Positions 36,339 through 48,988 of a stretch of 64,000 nt of DNA are shown here, in pieces. The DNA lies in contig NC_090943.1 of NCBI RefSeq assembly GCF_040807025.1, positions 27,557,213 through 27,621,212 of the forward strand, read 5' to 3'. Each line of letters starts with the position of its first letter. Position 1 is the stretch's first letter. The stretch is from Struthio camelus. Taxonomy: Eukaryota; Chordata; Aves; Struthioniformes; Struthionidae. A program made the translations under genes and the position numbers. The notes beneath the pieces are model-generated. The model saw only the letters and a list, made by a program, of their open reading frames with translations. It had not been told where the DNA came from and did not search any database.

Positions 36339-38119
36339 AGCCCCAAGGTAAAATGAGTGCATTTTCTTAGCCTTCCCTATTCAGTCAGGCTTTCTAAACC
36401 TTTTTTCTAATTTATGTTGCTTCTCACAGGCTTTCTGTATTTGTTTGTATCTTTCTAACACACTTGAAAGGAATTTCAAATGGAATCCTGCAGAAAACTG
36501 CCCTGGCCTTCTATTTAGAATAATGATCTAGAATAACTGAATATATTTGTATATTTTTATATACAACTTGTGGATGGGACAGACTGAAAGGCCTGACAGG
36601 CTTAAAGGACTTGGAAAATGCTTGAAAAGCAGGTTTAGAGTTGAATATGGTTTGATAAATGTCAAAATCAGCAAGGTGAAACTGAAGAGAAAAGTGTAGC
36701 TCTAAGGAAAACACATGAATGCTTGCAATACAGTTTTGGTCTTCTCTCAGGTGGGGTTATGCTTTTCACTTAAAAATGGGGAAAAAAGATACAGAAGATA
36801 ATTTTTAGAACTGCAAGAAACATGAAAAATGTGCCATGATGAAAACACTCTCAGTGTTGACACTAAAAAGTACTTTTCTAAATAAGAACATTTGTTTCAG
36901 TTGGGGTTTGCTATTTTACTGAGGTGCTCTAGTTCAGAAAGCCTGTCTTGTATTTCTAGATTAAATTGCATTTGAGTTATCAGATCCACTGCGACCTGAA
37001 GCTTTGTACTTTGCCCTGGAATGCAGCACACAGTCAGAAGATATGTGTGCATATTATCTTTTTAGGTGGAGCAGGATTTGCATCAACACTCTGGTGTTTG
37101 CATTGCCCATGTGAACCGAACTCTGGTGTAAATTTTTACTTGAATGAAGTCCCTCAGTGTTTAATCCTTTATTTGTCTTCTAGACTCATTGTCTATTGTT
37201 TATTTACTACAGATGCTAGTAAAGGAATGATCCTTTGCTTCTTTTCTAAAGGTTTTGTAATGATCACAGCAAAACGGGCACTTTCCATCTCAAAGGTGTA
37301 GCAGTTTTGCTGCTTACAGTGTGATCCTGTTACATCCATCTGTAGTTGTTGATATCTTTTGCTGCACTTTTGTTGCTGTCTAGAAAAGCAGCCTCCATAG
37401 GAAAGGCAGCAGGCAAGCAGGGTTCCTCCTCTGCAGGAGTTAGGCTCCGGAGCCTTGTGAAGAACTACTTCTTCCGCAAGCCTTTCTGTAGAGATTGACA
37501 TGGACTGTTAAACTGTGGTAAAGATTGGATCCCACACTTTGTCTGATGTTATTGAGATGCATATGAACAACATTCTGCAGCTTTTTGTATATGAATGAAG
37601 ACTATATATTGAAAAAGACAGCATGACTTACTGTTCAAGAGCATTCTAATACAGTGGCACTAAAAAAAATCTTTCGCATAATGCAAAGATATTCTCAACG
37701 CAGCCATCTAGTTGCCTTGAAACTAGCTGTGATAAACCAGAAAGCTGCTGTCAAGATACTAGAAGAGAGGAGTCAGCCCTCAGTTACACGCCGGATTACT
37801 TCAAATGTAGAAGCAATCTAGGACATGCTTGATTCCCATTTCTGTCAGAAAAAGTTAAAAGTGTTTGCTAGTTTTGGCTGCCTTCCCTTTCTGTTTCCCT
37901 CTGTACCATGTGTAGTTACCTGAAGCTCCTACCATCTACTGTGGGAAACTTGCTGTCTAGCTCCAGGAGAGCTATATGATGCAGGTGCTTCTATAGCAAA
38001 GTCTGTTTCTCTGGTGGTGTGGGGACTGATTGCAGATGGAATATACTAACACTGAAGCAAGCCTATAGAAAATGTGTGATTGCATTTTATTTGAGAAACA
38101 AAAAAGAACTTAGCTACTT

Positions 38120-38181
38120 AAAAATATATAAAATATATAAATATATATTATATAAAAAATATAATAATATATATTTTTTAC
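38120..38181. repeat. AT-only low-complexity tract
   Basis: About 60 bases composed almost solely of A and T, with repeated ATATAA and TATAAA words. No gene is associated. Confidence 0.75.
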
Positions 38182-41100
38182 TTGCGATTATAAAGCAATG
38201 AGGGCTTTCCTTTTCAAAGTTCAGCCAGCAGTTAAACCTTTCAACAGGTAAAGCACAGCACTACACGGACAGTGCTGCGCGTGCATTTTGCCTTTGTGTG
38301 CAGCTGTTGGCTGTTTCTTCAGGGTGGCAGAATCTCCCTGCAGTTAATGGAAGTATTCAGCTTCTTTATGTTAACATGAACTCATCGTGATGTAACTGCC
38401 AGTTAGTCTTTTTTGCGGAGAACTGCCTTTGTTCCTTAGGCAGCGATATTAGGAATAGTAGTCTGTTGCTCTAGAAGAAGGGGTTAATGCTTCGAAGGCG
38501 GTATGGGCTGTAAGAGCAGAGCGTTCTAACATGAGCAGTGGTGAAAGCCCAGAGTAATGTTCTGCAATGCTCTTCTGCATCCTCTTTAAGGTCTACTGTA
38601 CCTTAGTAATAATACACAAAGTATTAACATCTTGTGATGACGTCCAAATGCACAGAGCTGCTCTCTCTGCTGTTCCTGTTCCTATACTCTGCTTTCAGTT
38701 ATGGCTTATTTTCCTTTGATCTCGGGTCCAAAATCTCCCTTCATCAAAGAGAGCATCATCAATGGACAAATGAAATGGCAAAACCCTCCACCAGAATGAA
38801 TGAGAATGAGATGTGACAGGACTTTTTCTCTTTTTTTTCCTCACCTTTAATGTTTTTAATAGATGCTGAATTCCCATAATCCTCATCTCACATTTGAACA
38901 GCCTCACGCATACCCCATGTAGTTTAATGGACAAGCTCTCCATTGGCTTTGGTAGGCAGGTGTTGGGATAGACCTTACAGCAATAAATAAAAGATTAGCA
39001 ATCTCCTTTGAACATGAGAGCACCTATGAGAAAAGGTCTAAAATCCAGTGTGAAAATATTTTCTTTTTCATCCCCTAAAATTCTCTGGGGTTTGGAAAAC
39101 TATTTTTCATCACAGTTTTTTATTTTCATAACTATTTGATTTCTGCAGCAAAAGTAGCTAGTTGCACTTTGTAAATTGTGATAGAACAACAAAGAATAAA
39201 CATAGTTTGAACAGGAATTTGAACTAGTAGCGTGTTTTTGTTTAAGAGCCAGTAAAACACAAGACAAGTGAAGCAAAACTAAATGAGAAGAATATAATAC
39301 AAGCAGAAAGCAACGTGCCTGTGTTTTTTCTCTAATCTCATGAAAAAGCATACTTTTATTTGCAGAGCTAGTTCTGCTGTCATAGCTAGAAGAATTCTGT
39401 AAGCCAAACACTGAGCTCTTCTTCTTTCTATAGCAAAATGCTTTTCCCTTCATTTTGTTTGTTTGTTTCTTTTGTGTCAGTAAATTTTGCTTGTAAGTGG
39501 GAAATAGGAACTTGGCTGCAATGACCTGTAGACAATACCATTGACATTTTTACCCGGAGCGGGTAGGAAGGCCCAGAGAGGAAATGAGAGGGCAGTGGTG
39601 GAGCCTTGGGGCAGAGCAAGACTGAATGCTCTGTCGCTGGGCTGCAAGTTTTGTGTGACAAGGGCAGGGAAAGGGCTTTTATTTGACCTTCCCCATAGCA
39701 CCAGGCAGACTTTTGTTCCTTGTTTGTAAACCGAATGATATATGTCCTTTCCAGTCAAAATGCATATCCATAAACAAACCCACAGAACTATTAGAAATCA
39801 TAAGCTGCATATTTGAAATCATTTTATTAAAATATTGTACAGGTATTTTACAGAAATTTGAGAGTGTTAGGGTGGACTTCAGTTTGTTATAGACATCTCA
39901 CATTATTGACAGATGGCTTAATTTAAAATGGTTTGCTGATCTATAATGAAAGGACATAAGAGCATAGATTCTGAAATCAAATATTTTGGGAGCCTTGCAA
40001 CACACTTAGATATGGGCCAAATGTGCCTGAAGGCAGTTTAAAAGAATGAAGAATGGAGCTGATATTGAACTGGTTTATTTTTGTTTGTCAGGCAAGTAGA
40101 TTGAACAATTTAGTCTACTACCAGTTTTAAACATAGAGGCTCCAGAATTGATGCAACAATTTCGCTATGTCTATAAAATCATTTGCATTTTTTTTGCCCT
40201 GTCGCCCTGCAGTGATTTCAAAAGGTGGCAAGATGTAATGGTGATGAGCACTTCAGAAATCTGTAGGATGATTTTAAGGTAATTGAAATATTCCATCCAC
40301 TCCAGCAAGAAGAGAAAGAGGAAAGAGAGAGAGAAATTCAGAGAGTTTGCACATTGCAAAGGTCTGTCCCAGTCTGAAACGCACAGATGAAGTCAGCTTT
40401 GAATGAAAGGTGGAAGCATTTGTGGAGGTGGTCTGCTTGGCTTCCTGATGCTTCAGACAACGTCAGTACTTCAAAGAGCTCTGTACAAACGTTTCTACTT
40501 TTCATTCTCTGCCTGACACCTTCATGTCAGAGCGTCATTTCTGAGGGAATGAATCTGGAAACCACATTATCTCTGAGATGCCCTCAGTCCTTCTCTCGAA
40601 GCCGGGAAGCACCAGCTATCACTGCAAAGTGCTAAGGGCTCTTTGCCTTAAATGGGAAGGTGAAGCTGTCCTTTTCCCTTCCTTTCAAGATCAAGAGATC
40701 AGAATATTTACAGAAAGGAGTATTATTTTTCCTCCTCTTCGAAGAACAGGAAGACTGTTTCGTAAACACAGATTAGGGAGGTACTTTAAATAAGTGGAAA
40801 TTATTTTTCATAATTTAGAATGCTTTAAACAATCCCATACAGGCTGTCATAAAGCCCAGACATACTATATGCTTTCTCATCACTTGCTACTCACTCAATC
40901 CCGCCAGTGAAACACATATCTCAGCCTAATGATCTCCCACACAATTGGCTTTTACTAAAGTATCCATTTTTCTTTAGAGTATTCTAACTCAACTCAAAAT
41001 TCTCTTTTTCCCTGGTGGAAGCTAACTGAACCTATCTAATAGCTGACTCTGTGGAAATAATACTGCATTTTCTTGAAGGATTCAGATACCTGCCAACAGC

Positions 41101-43745
41101 ACATCCTGGAAGAGCATTTCTATATTTATGAACAGACTTGTAGCATACCGTCTGTTTAAAGAGAGTAAGATTCGTTTCATTTACACTGGAGAATTATGAT
41201 TTTAAATATATAGATAGCCTAAACATTCTGTAGCTTGCAGAAATTCTCCATATATTACTTGCTCTTTTAGTCAATGAAAAACAGGCTTATGGGCAACAAA
41301 TAGAAAAGCAGTTTGAATGCAAAGGAAACAGAATTTAATAAAAAATATTTTCAATAATATACATATGTACATTTTTAAATTGTAACTGCCTGACAGATTT
41401 GTTTATGAATTGGTAAATTAAAAGTAATGTTACTTTAAACAAGTTAAAATATTGATTTTACTTTAAACCTTAAACGTGTTTTGCAGTCTGACATATTGCA
41501 TTTATTACTTTTCTCAGCAACGTGGAGAGCACCTCTTGTAAAAATCCCATGCATTTTTTTTGCCATTTTTTAAATAAAACAAGCATGGGAGGCATCTTGG
41601 CCCGATTTCTTCAAATTTCTCCCACCCGTCATTATAATAAAAATACAGGCATTATATTGTTTTTTATACCCAAGAGTAGGGGAAAACGGAAGGAATGAAA
41701 AAGACACATTTTTCAAGAAAATATTAATTAAACAAAAGCAAAAAAAAAGGACAGGCAGTTGGGAACAAGTGAAGGAAAGGGACTGTCAGACTGCAGATAA
41801 ATTGTTATTTCCAAAAATGCTGGAATGAGCCTTTGCCATTTGTAGAGATGTTGGCATTTCCTTTCAATACATAATAAAGAAAAAGAAATTAAATCGTGGA
41901 TTTTCGGATGCTGTGATTTCCTGTTTCTGTGTCTTCATATACATCTAGGAAAAATATCAGATATCGATAACTGTGGTGTGCAATGCTGCATTAAAAGCAC
42001 TGTAGCAAATACATGAATAAGCAAGAAGTTCTAAAAACAAAAGTAAAAGTTCTTTAGCATGAATCAAAGCTCTGGGAGTATATTTGCAATACACCGATAT
42101 TTGTATGAATTTTTATTAAACGTAAGATCTCTTGTTTTGAAAAGACACGAATAGCGGCAAGAGAGGTCTGAGCCATAAATAATGTCATCCTGGCTAATAT
42201 AGCACACCCCATTCCTGTTTTTTTCTCTACAAATATTTCCAGCTGTTCATACACTAGCAACAATACTGCACTTGAGCACCTGTTAATGTGTACTAGCAAT
42301 GACATCCTGAGTCAGCTTACACAGTACAATAGTACAAATCCAGCGCTGAAATGCCTGGGGAAGGCATGAATCCTCACTGCACCGGAGCATTTGGCAGAAC
42401 AGAAATTTGTGACGTGGTAGTGCTTGATCTGAGAGAAATAGTATGTATGAGAGGAGAGGGAGATATTATAAATTTATCTTCATTTGAAGCAAAATGATCT
42501 TGTAGTTATACACAGTTTCTGCCCTCAGAAGAGTTATGAACTGTCAATGACTATAAAGACTGTTTAAATTTCTTCCTCATTAGCTTTTGCTGCCATTTTC
42601 CAATTTCCTTTATATGCGAAAGAAATGTGTGACAGTGTTTGTCACAAGGTTCATATTTAGTTTAAAAAATGTGCAAAGGTTGGGAAAATTTTACTTCAAA
42701 GAGTGTGTATAAGAAAGTAGTTGAATATGGTATAGCAATGTAACATCCTATGACTGTTCGGCCCAGAAATGGAACAGAACAATTTTCTCAAAAATTGATT
42801 TCATGTTTTCCCTTTGATTTTTGGAGGAGCAGTGGAGGCAACTCTGCAAAAGAATGTCATAAACAGTGAGTAATATCACCATAAGAATGTAAATGTGCAA
42901 ACCCAGCTATCAGCTCACCTCATTTACTGACTGCAGTTAGATTATGATTCCCTCAGTCCAAACGCAAGAGAGTTAGAGCTTAATTACTTTCTGGCAATAT
43001 CCTTACCCTTTACTTTTAAGAGCTGGGGTACTCCCTATACTTTTTGTAATCATTTAGGGTATCAGAGGTATATATGCACGTCTGTGTGGGTGGATGAAAA
43101 TGCTGATAAGAGCATAAAGAAGAGTGTTAGGAAAACCTATTCCCAGGGTGAACTTTAAAACTGATATAGACATATTTCTTAGCCAGAGCGTTAGGCACTG
43201 GCCAGTCAGAGAATTTGCCAGTACTGTCAGAGGGATTTCTAATAGCAAGAACCAGATGATCAGCAGACACTGCAGAAGTTAAATTCAAGGAGAGGATTTG
43301 AAAGGGTCTCAGACTCTGATTTTAGGCATTAAACTATGCAAAAATTTTTTGACATATTTTTGCTTGTATTTTAATTGTAATAAATTTGTGAAATCACAGC
43401 AGTTCCAGTCAGAACCATTAGGAATATGAGCAAAATGACCACTTTACCAGCAAACCTGTTTGCCTCCTACAACGTTTGTTCATTTGTTTCTCACAAAGAG
43501 AAATTCATATCTAAAGCAAAGCGCTGGCAACTTCTGTGTCATTTGTCCCAGGAATATCACTGACTCGACATGTGGCTACATCCCACACCTATGGCGTTCA
43601 TTTCTAAACAATCATTACTTTGCAGTACAGGAGTTTGGAAATACTTTCCCAGCTACATTCCCTGTTTTGTGATGTTTTGCTTTTTCCTTATACTGAATGC
43701 AGAAGCGTCCGGCTGCAAGTATAAATACTGACTTAATTGTCCTTA

Positions 43746-43751
43746 TTTATT
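43746..43751 (-). other. HEPACAM2: Candidate HEPACAM2 polyadenylation signal
   Basis: AATAAA on the minus strand, the first such hexamer I found downstream of the HEPACAM2 stop codon. It would imply a 3' UTR of about 1.5 kb. No obvious GU-rich element follows, so an upstream non-canonical signal or a more distal site is equally possible. Confidence 0.3.
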
Positions 43752-45282
43752 CATTACAGAGTGTTTCTTCACTACGGGTCAAGAATTGGAAAAATCATGA
43801 AAACAGTATTTCTGATCTGACTAGTTTACCCATTACAAAGTTTAGGAGAGCTCATCCTGGTTCTGTTAGTGAAAATGTTGTTTCTACGTTTCTTTGTTTA
43901 AATCTGGTTATATGAACAGAGCACTGAAATTGCTGGTTATGCAAATTAGTCTTTTACAACTACAGAAAAAATACGTTTTGTGAAGTGTGAGTGAAATCTG
44001 AACTTCCAAAAAGTTCATGATACCTTTACTTTGAACTTACTCGTTTCTTAGTGGCATTGTGTGTCAGTAGGAAAGTTGAGATGGGAGACATATAGGAGGA
44101 AGAATAATAAGAAAATGCACCTTATGAATGTTATTTTTTACATCTGGTTTAAAAATCCATGTTTAGGTACAAAATCAGTAACTCCAAGCAGAAGAAAAAT
44201 ATCATTAGGAATCCATTATTAGTTTCCCACTATTCAATTTGCCTTTACAAGCATGCTTGCATGTTTGCATACATAATTTGGACACACAGTTGAAGATACA
44301 ATGTATGCACAATTTTTAGTAGTAATAAGTACTGCATGCTAATTCAGTCACATAAACATTGTGATTACTTAGCCAATTGATTAGTATATTTGTACAAGTG
44401 CATATTTTCCTTTTCAACTATAAAAGAAATAGCACGCATAATACAAACATGGAAAATATGATCTAATAGGGTTGTTACCAGATGAAGTCTTGCGTGCTGT
44501 TCTTAGCTTGTAAGAAAGACTGTTGATATTCAGAACAGACTTATGGCAGCTATACTGCAGTCACAACAAGTTTACAAGGTATTCACTTTTTTTTTTTTTT
44601 TTTTTGCCAAGAGGTGCCAGGAAGTAGGTGATTTGAATAAAAACATGACTACCAAACACTAACTGTATAAGCAAAACATGTTGCTGTCCATCTGGTATTT
44701 AACTCAGCAAAAGTGTTTTCATGGAGTTCCAATCCAGGGTATTGCAGAGTTCTAACTAATGAAACAAGGACTCTTTAGCTCTAAATCATTAGACAAGATC
44801 CAACTTAATATCTTGATTACTAAGATAACTAAGCATTGTCTGCTGTTAGCTCACTGATCATTGAATACAACCACTGGTTATTGATTAGCTGAGCAGTTTC
44901 AACACTGAGGAAAAAAAACCATCCCTAACTCTACTTGGCACGTGGCTAGCAGGTTTGGATTGAAGATTTAAACTTCTCCGTGGGAAGCGCTGAGGTCTCA
45001 GTGCTCATGAAGCTGTAGCCATTCTCTTAAGGAACGTGGGAGTTTTCATCTGAAATCCTGAAGATCTTAGCTTTTTTTTTCATAGTTAGGTAAAACTGGC
45101 ATGATGAACCAGCTGATTGGAGTCTTGAGGAAAAGTGTAGGAAACCATGGGGGAGCAGATGTGGCTTACATCTTTTTTCTTACTCCCTGGAATCAAACAT
45201 CAGCTACTAAAATTTAACTTGTTCTGTCGCACCCTTCAGGATCTGTCTTTGAGTTACCATATGAGTTTATACAGGCTTTAAC
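43752..45282 (-). other. HEPACAM2: Probable HEPACAM2 3' UTR
   Basis: AT-rich non-coding sequence after the stop codon, running to the first minus-strand AATAAA. It includes a 19-T run (poly-A on the gene strand) at 44,587-44,605, which could cause internal oligo-dT priming in cDNA work. The lower boundary depends on an unproven polyadenylation site. Confidence 0.35.
44587..44605 (+). repeat. Poly-T run (19)
   Basis: A 19-base T homopolymer, equal to poly-A on the HEPACAM2 strand. It could be a simple repeat or the tail of an old retroposon, but no element body is recognisable beside it. Confidence 0.9.
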
Positions 45283-45399
45283 TTACTGTTGGTGGTCTTG
45301 TTGCTGCTGCTCAGGAATATGTTGAATAACTTCATAAACTGTACTAAGCATATCCTGGCCTGGGACAAAGTCAGAGCCAGGAACAGATGGACTCGAAAC
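45283..45399 (-). CDS. HEPACAM2: HEPACAM2 exon 9 (C-terminus and stop)
   Basis: The acceptor CTACTTTTAG precedes a phase-0 exon of 38 codons plus TAA. It encodes the conserved tail with SVPGSDFVPGQD, LSTVYEVIQHIP and a terminal QQQQDHQQ. The human tail has the matching VPASDCVSGQD, STVYEVIQHIP and a shorter glutamine run. The tyrosine in STVYEVI is a plausible phosphorylation or sorting site. Confidence 0.93.
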   Translation of the reverse strand, partial: VSSPSVPGSDFVPGQDMLSTVYEVIQHIPEQQQQDHQQ

Positions 45400-48300
45400 C
45401 TAAAAGTAGCAAACAGTATTTCTGCTGTAAGTACAAATGGGAAAAGATTCAACAGAAACAAAACTGATTGATAGAGTAATGTATCATTTTTTAACCTCAG
45501 ATCCTCTTTTCTCCATCAACGTTTTTTATGTGCAGATTTAACAGTTCATCTCTATTGGTTTACATTTCATTTTGGGGAAAAAGTTTTCATCACATTTACA
45601 GTAAGGTGAGCAACAGACTTAAATTCAATTAGGATATTAAAAGATTCAGGATAAAGCTCTTGTATTTAATATAGCAAGTAATTTATATTAATGTACCACA
45701 AGACAAGAAAGGAATATTTAATAAAGTGAGAGAGAAGCAGGAGAACAGATAGTGAAAAAGTCGAAAATATTCAGGGGAAGATTTCAGCATAAAACTCCCA
45801 TTGTGTTGCTCTGGCCAACAGTCTCTACTTCTTGACTCATTAAGGCCCTGATTCTGCAAGATATTTAAAGAAGGATGCGGCTTTGTGATACGCTCAGTCC
45901 TAGGGATATCACAGTATACTTAAGGCCATGGTGATTTAGAGCCTGAACTTAATAAACCTCCTACAGCCATGAACATTCACAGAGACAGTCTGGCTCCTCT
46001 GTTTTCTAACAGCATTTTGTATTTGGTACTGTAAAATTCCATCTTCTCCATTAACTTTTATTATAGCACTGTAGCGCTATATACATCTTTTTCAGTCACC
46101 TAACCCCAGCAGAGAGAAGGGTTTATTAATCTATGGCAGTTTGGGGCTAATAAATACCACGTATTCTGACAGATAATAACAAAATAAGTGTGACAATTGA
46201 GGTGACCCTGTGTGATCATGTTTAAGAGCCATCCCTTACCTGTCCATGTGGATGCTCTCCAGATGTACAGCACTGTAATCCCAGAAATTTTCCCTGAAAA
46301 CACTTAGTTCTTCTTCCTTTTAGTTTCAGTCTGTTGTCCCTAAATTCAGTGGGCATAGTTCTAATTTTTCCTTTGTCATTTTATGTCACACCAGAACAAT
46401 CATCAACTGCTTACATAGTAATGTTAGCAGAGCCACAACACAGAGGAAGTAGCGTATGTAGCAGGACTTTTCCGGCTAGCAGAATGCCTGGGCTTACTTC
46501 TTCCCCCACAATATGGGAAACTAACTGTCAAATATAACTGAGATTTAGTTGGCATATTTTAACAGCCAAAAATGTAAATATCCCCTTGAGACTTTGCTGC
46601 ACTGTCAAAGATGGAGAGCGTGCTGAGTGAGCAAGAATATTAGAGCCAAGGGGGAAAATGGCATCCCAGTAATTAATTTGCTTGTCTGACATGAGTGATT
46701 CGGTGTTAACTATCTAACCAACACTAGCAATGTGCTTTTAGTACAGGATAACTGAACTGAGATTGCTCCCTTCAGAGCTTGGGTAGTTCCCTGCTGCACC
46801 ATGTTGACACAAGTACTGAATGAGTAACATAATTAAGGAAGAGTAAATATTGGGTAAACAATAGTGATGAATATGGTGCCATATAAATATCTGTAAAGAG
46901 TAACAAGAGCAAACTGCCAAAAGGATTCTAGTACAGATATCAAGTACTATTTAAGGAATAAAAAAGAAACTATCAGTTTATGGTATAAAATCACATACCC
47001 TAGAACCACCAGCAAGATCAGGAATAGCAACAAATTCATATATTCCAAAGTCATCTGAGGCACTTTCGTGTCCTAAAGTTAAAACAAATGAAACATTAAA
47101 TGTAGCAATGTGTAATATGAATCCGGAAAAGACAGCTTAAATATGGAAGGGCAGATTCATCTGGCCTAATTTTTAAAACTTTTTTTTTTAATCTGTTTTA
47201 AACCATTCCGCTGCCAAGATCCTAAACTGTCTCTGTCTTGGAACAACGCAGGGCAGCTGCACAGCCAGTTTGCATAGACTAAGCAAAGAGCAGCACAGCC
47301 TCTCACTAACTTCATTAACAGTTTCGGTGGAGCCGCTGGGACTCTCTTTGTTGGAGAACTAAGCATGCAGCTAACCAAGGCCCGTTCCACGACCATGAGA
47401 CTCAACTACTTTCATTCCGCATAGACGAGAGACCTAGTCCATAAGCTCAGGGTATGTCTGCACAGTAGTGTGGGGCGGTACCACCTGAGTCTTTTATAAT
47501 GCTGAGATAAAAAAGGGATCATGTTACAGGTGTCACAGCATTAAATCAGTCAACAAATTGTACCTGGGACTTCAGATACAATCTGTGGTTTGGGTAGGGG
47601 TCTCTTTCTCTACCCTAATTAACTTGCCACTGTCCAGGAGATCTGAGACTCTTGGTAGTCTCTTGGGACTTTGTTCCACAGTGCAGCCTGCAGCATTAAT
47701 GACAGCACTGGGATTCTCTCCTCTTGTTACACTTGGTGGTGTGAAGGACCCTGTATGCTAAAGTAAATTTTTCTTACCTTCCTAAGCTCCATAAACTTCC
47801 TTATCTTTTCATATGTACTAGCTATGATGCACTCTGATGCTTTTTCAGGGAAGGGATGGGAAGAAAAATGCTGCCCCTGTGCAGGATGGCCTGTCTCCAG
47901 CCTCTCCTTCCCAGGATTATGAAGGGAAAGGAAGCAGTGACAGTGACAAAAGCATACTGAGACCAGATGACTCAGAGAAGGGTAGCACAGAATGAGGCAG
48001 AGACTAAAGTACATATAGTGCGGTGTCATATTATCATTTCATAATTTTGGCATTGCTCGGTGCCGGAACATTTAGAAGTGTGGTATATATCCCATGGTAT
48101 ATTGTCTTTCACTGCTACTCCATAATAGTAATTTATTTCATCTTGGTCAGAACAGTGGGAATACAGGCAAATAGGTTTTTAACTTGCATTAACAGCCTGA
48201 GTTCAAGCCAACAGGCTATGTACATAGTTCTGTGAACTCCAGATATGAGCTACACCCATGCTGACCTGTCATCATTTTAGTTTTATCTTAAGTCAGCTAA

Positions 48301-48941
48301 CACAGGGGTTTACAACATGAGGTCAGAACACACTTCCCTTCCTTTCCTTCTTTCTTTTTGTATCCAGAGATGCTCATTTTTGCAGAAATGGAATTTGACC
48401 TTATGCTCACACTTCTTTCATTCACATTACCTGCAAATGTCTGTGCCTTTCTGTAATCAGTCTCTGGCCTAGAAAACATAAACGAGATTTTCAGATTGAT
48501 GTCACTGGCTAAGGAAAGAAAATTAATATGAAAAAATGCAATTCTCTTGGTGTAAAGGACTTCAAGACCTACAAATGATTTATTTTCATACCTGTTCTGC
48601 AGCTTCTGTTGTATCACTAAAAAGAAGAGATAAAGAAAAATCATCCTTTTTGTTCTAATGTTCCAAAAGAATAGCTGGAGTGTGCTTATCCTTTACATAC
48701 CTTTATATGGCTGATATCTTTTCCATAAGAATAGAAAGGCCATAACTAGGATCAAAAGTAATGAAATTCCAGTTATTACTGCAAGAGATGACAAAGATTT
48801 TCCTTTCTGGGCCAGCTTCTCCAATCCTGTGTTAAAGAAGATGAGTACTGTATTTAGCCTCCTGCTCTGTATAACGTGCTACCCTGACACAGAAAAATGC
48901 ATTTTGAAATTCATTTGAAGCTATAGTAAAACCGTATGTAT

Positions 48942-48988
<47 letters not shown>

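Larger units (their letters stand above)
30500..43745. other. Intergenic DNA between SAMD9L and HEPACAM2
   Basis: No open frame resembles a known protein; all are short (114 codons or fewer) and scattered. Another donor-like GTAAGT (minus strand, 31,072-31,077) could belong to a more distal SAMD9L 5' exon. The 34.4-36.2 kb part is less AT-rich and unclassified; it could hold an old LTR, but I see no paired ends, primer-binding site or viral frame. An ATTCCTCCTAA triplication, a 12-C run and an AT-only tract are listed separately. Confidence 0.5.

Noticed and set aside
46190-46340. Weak resemblance to a CR1 3' end (CTTCCTTTTAGTTTCAGTCTG)
   Set aside because: Too short and diverged, with none of the neighbouring CR1 words in place.
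47447-47480. GGTATGTCTGCACAG-like word resembling the terminal repeat of a DNA transposon common in turtles and crocodilians
   Set aside because: No matching inverted end was found downstream, so the resemblance is too short to call an element.
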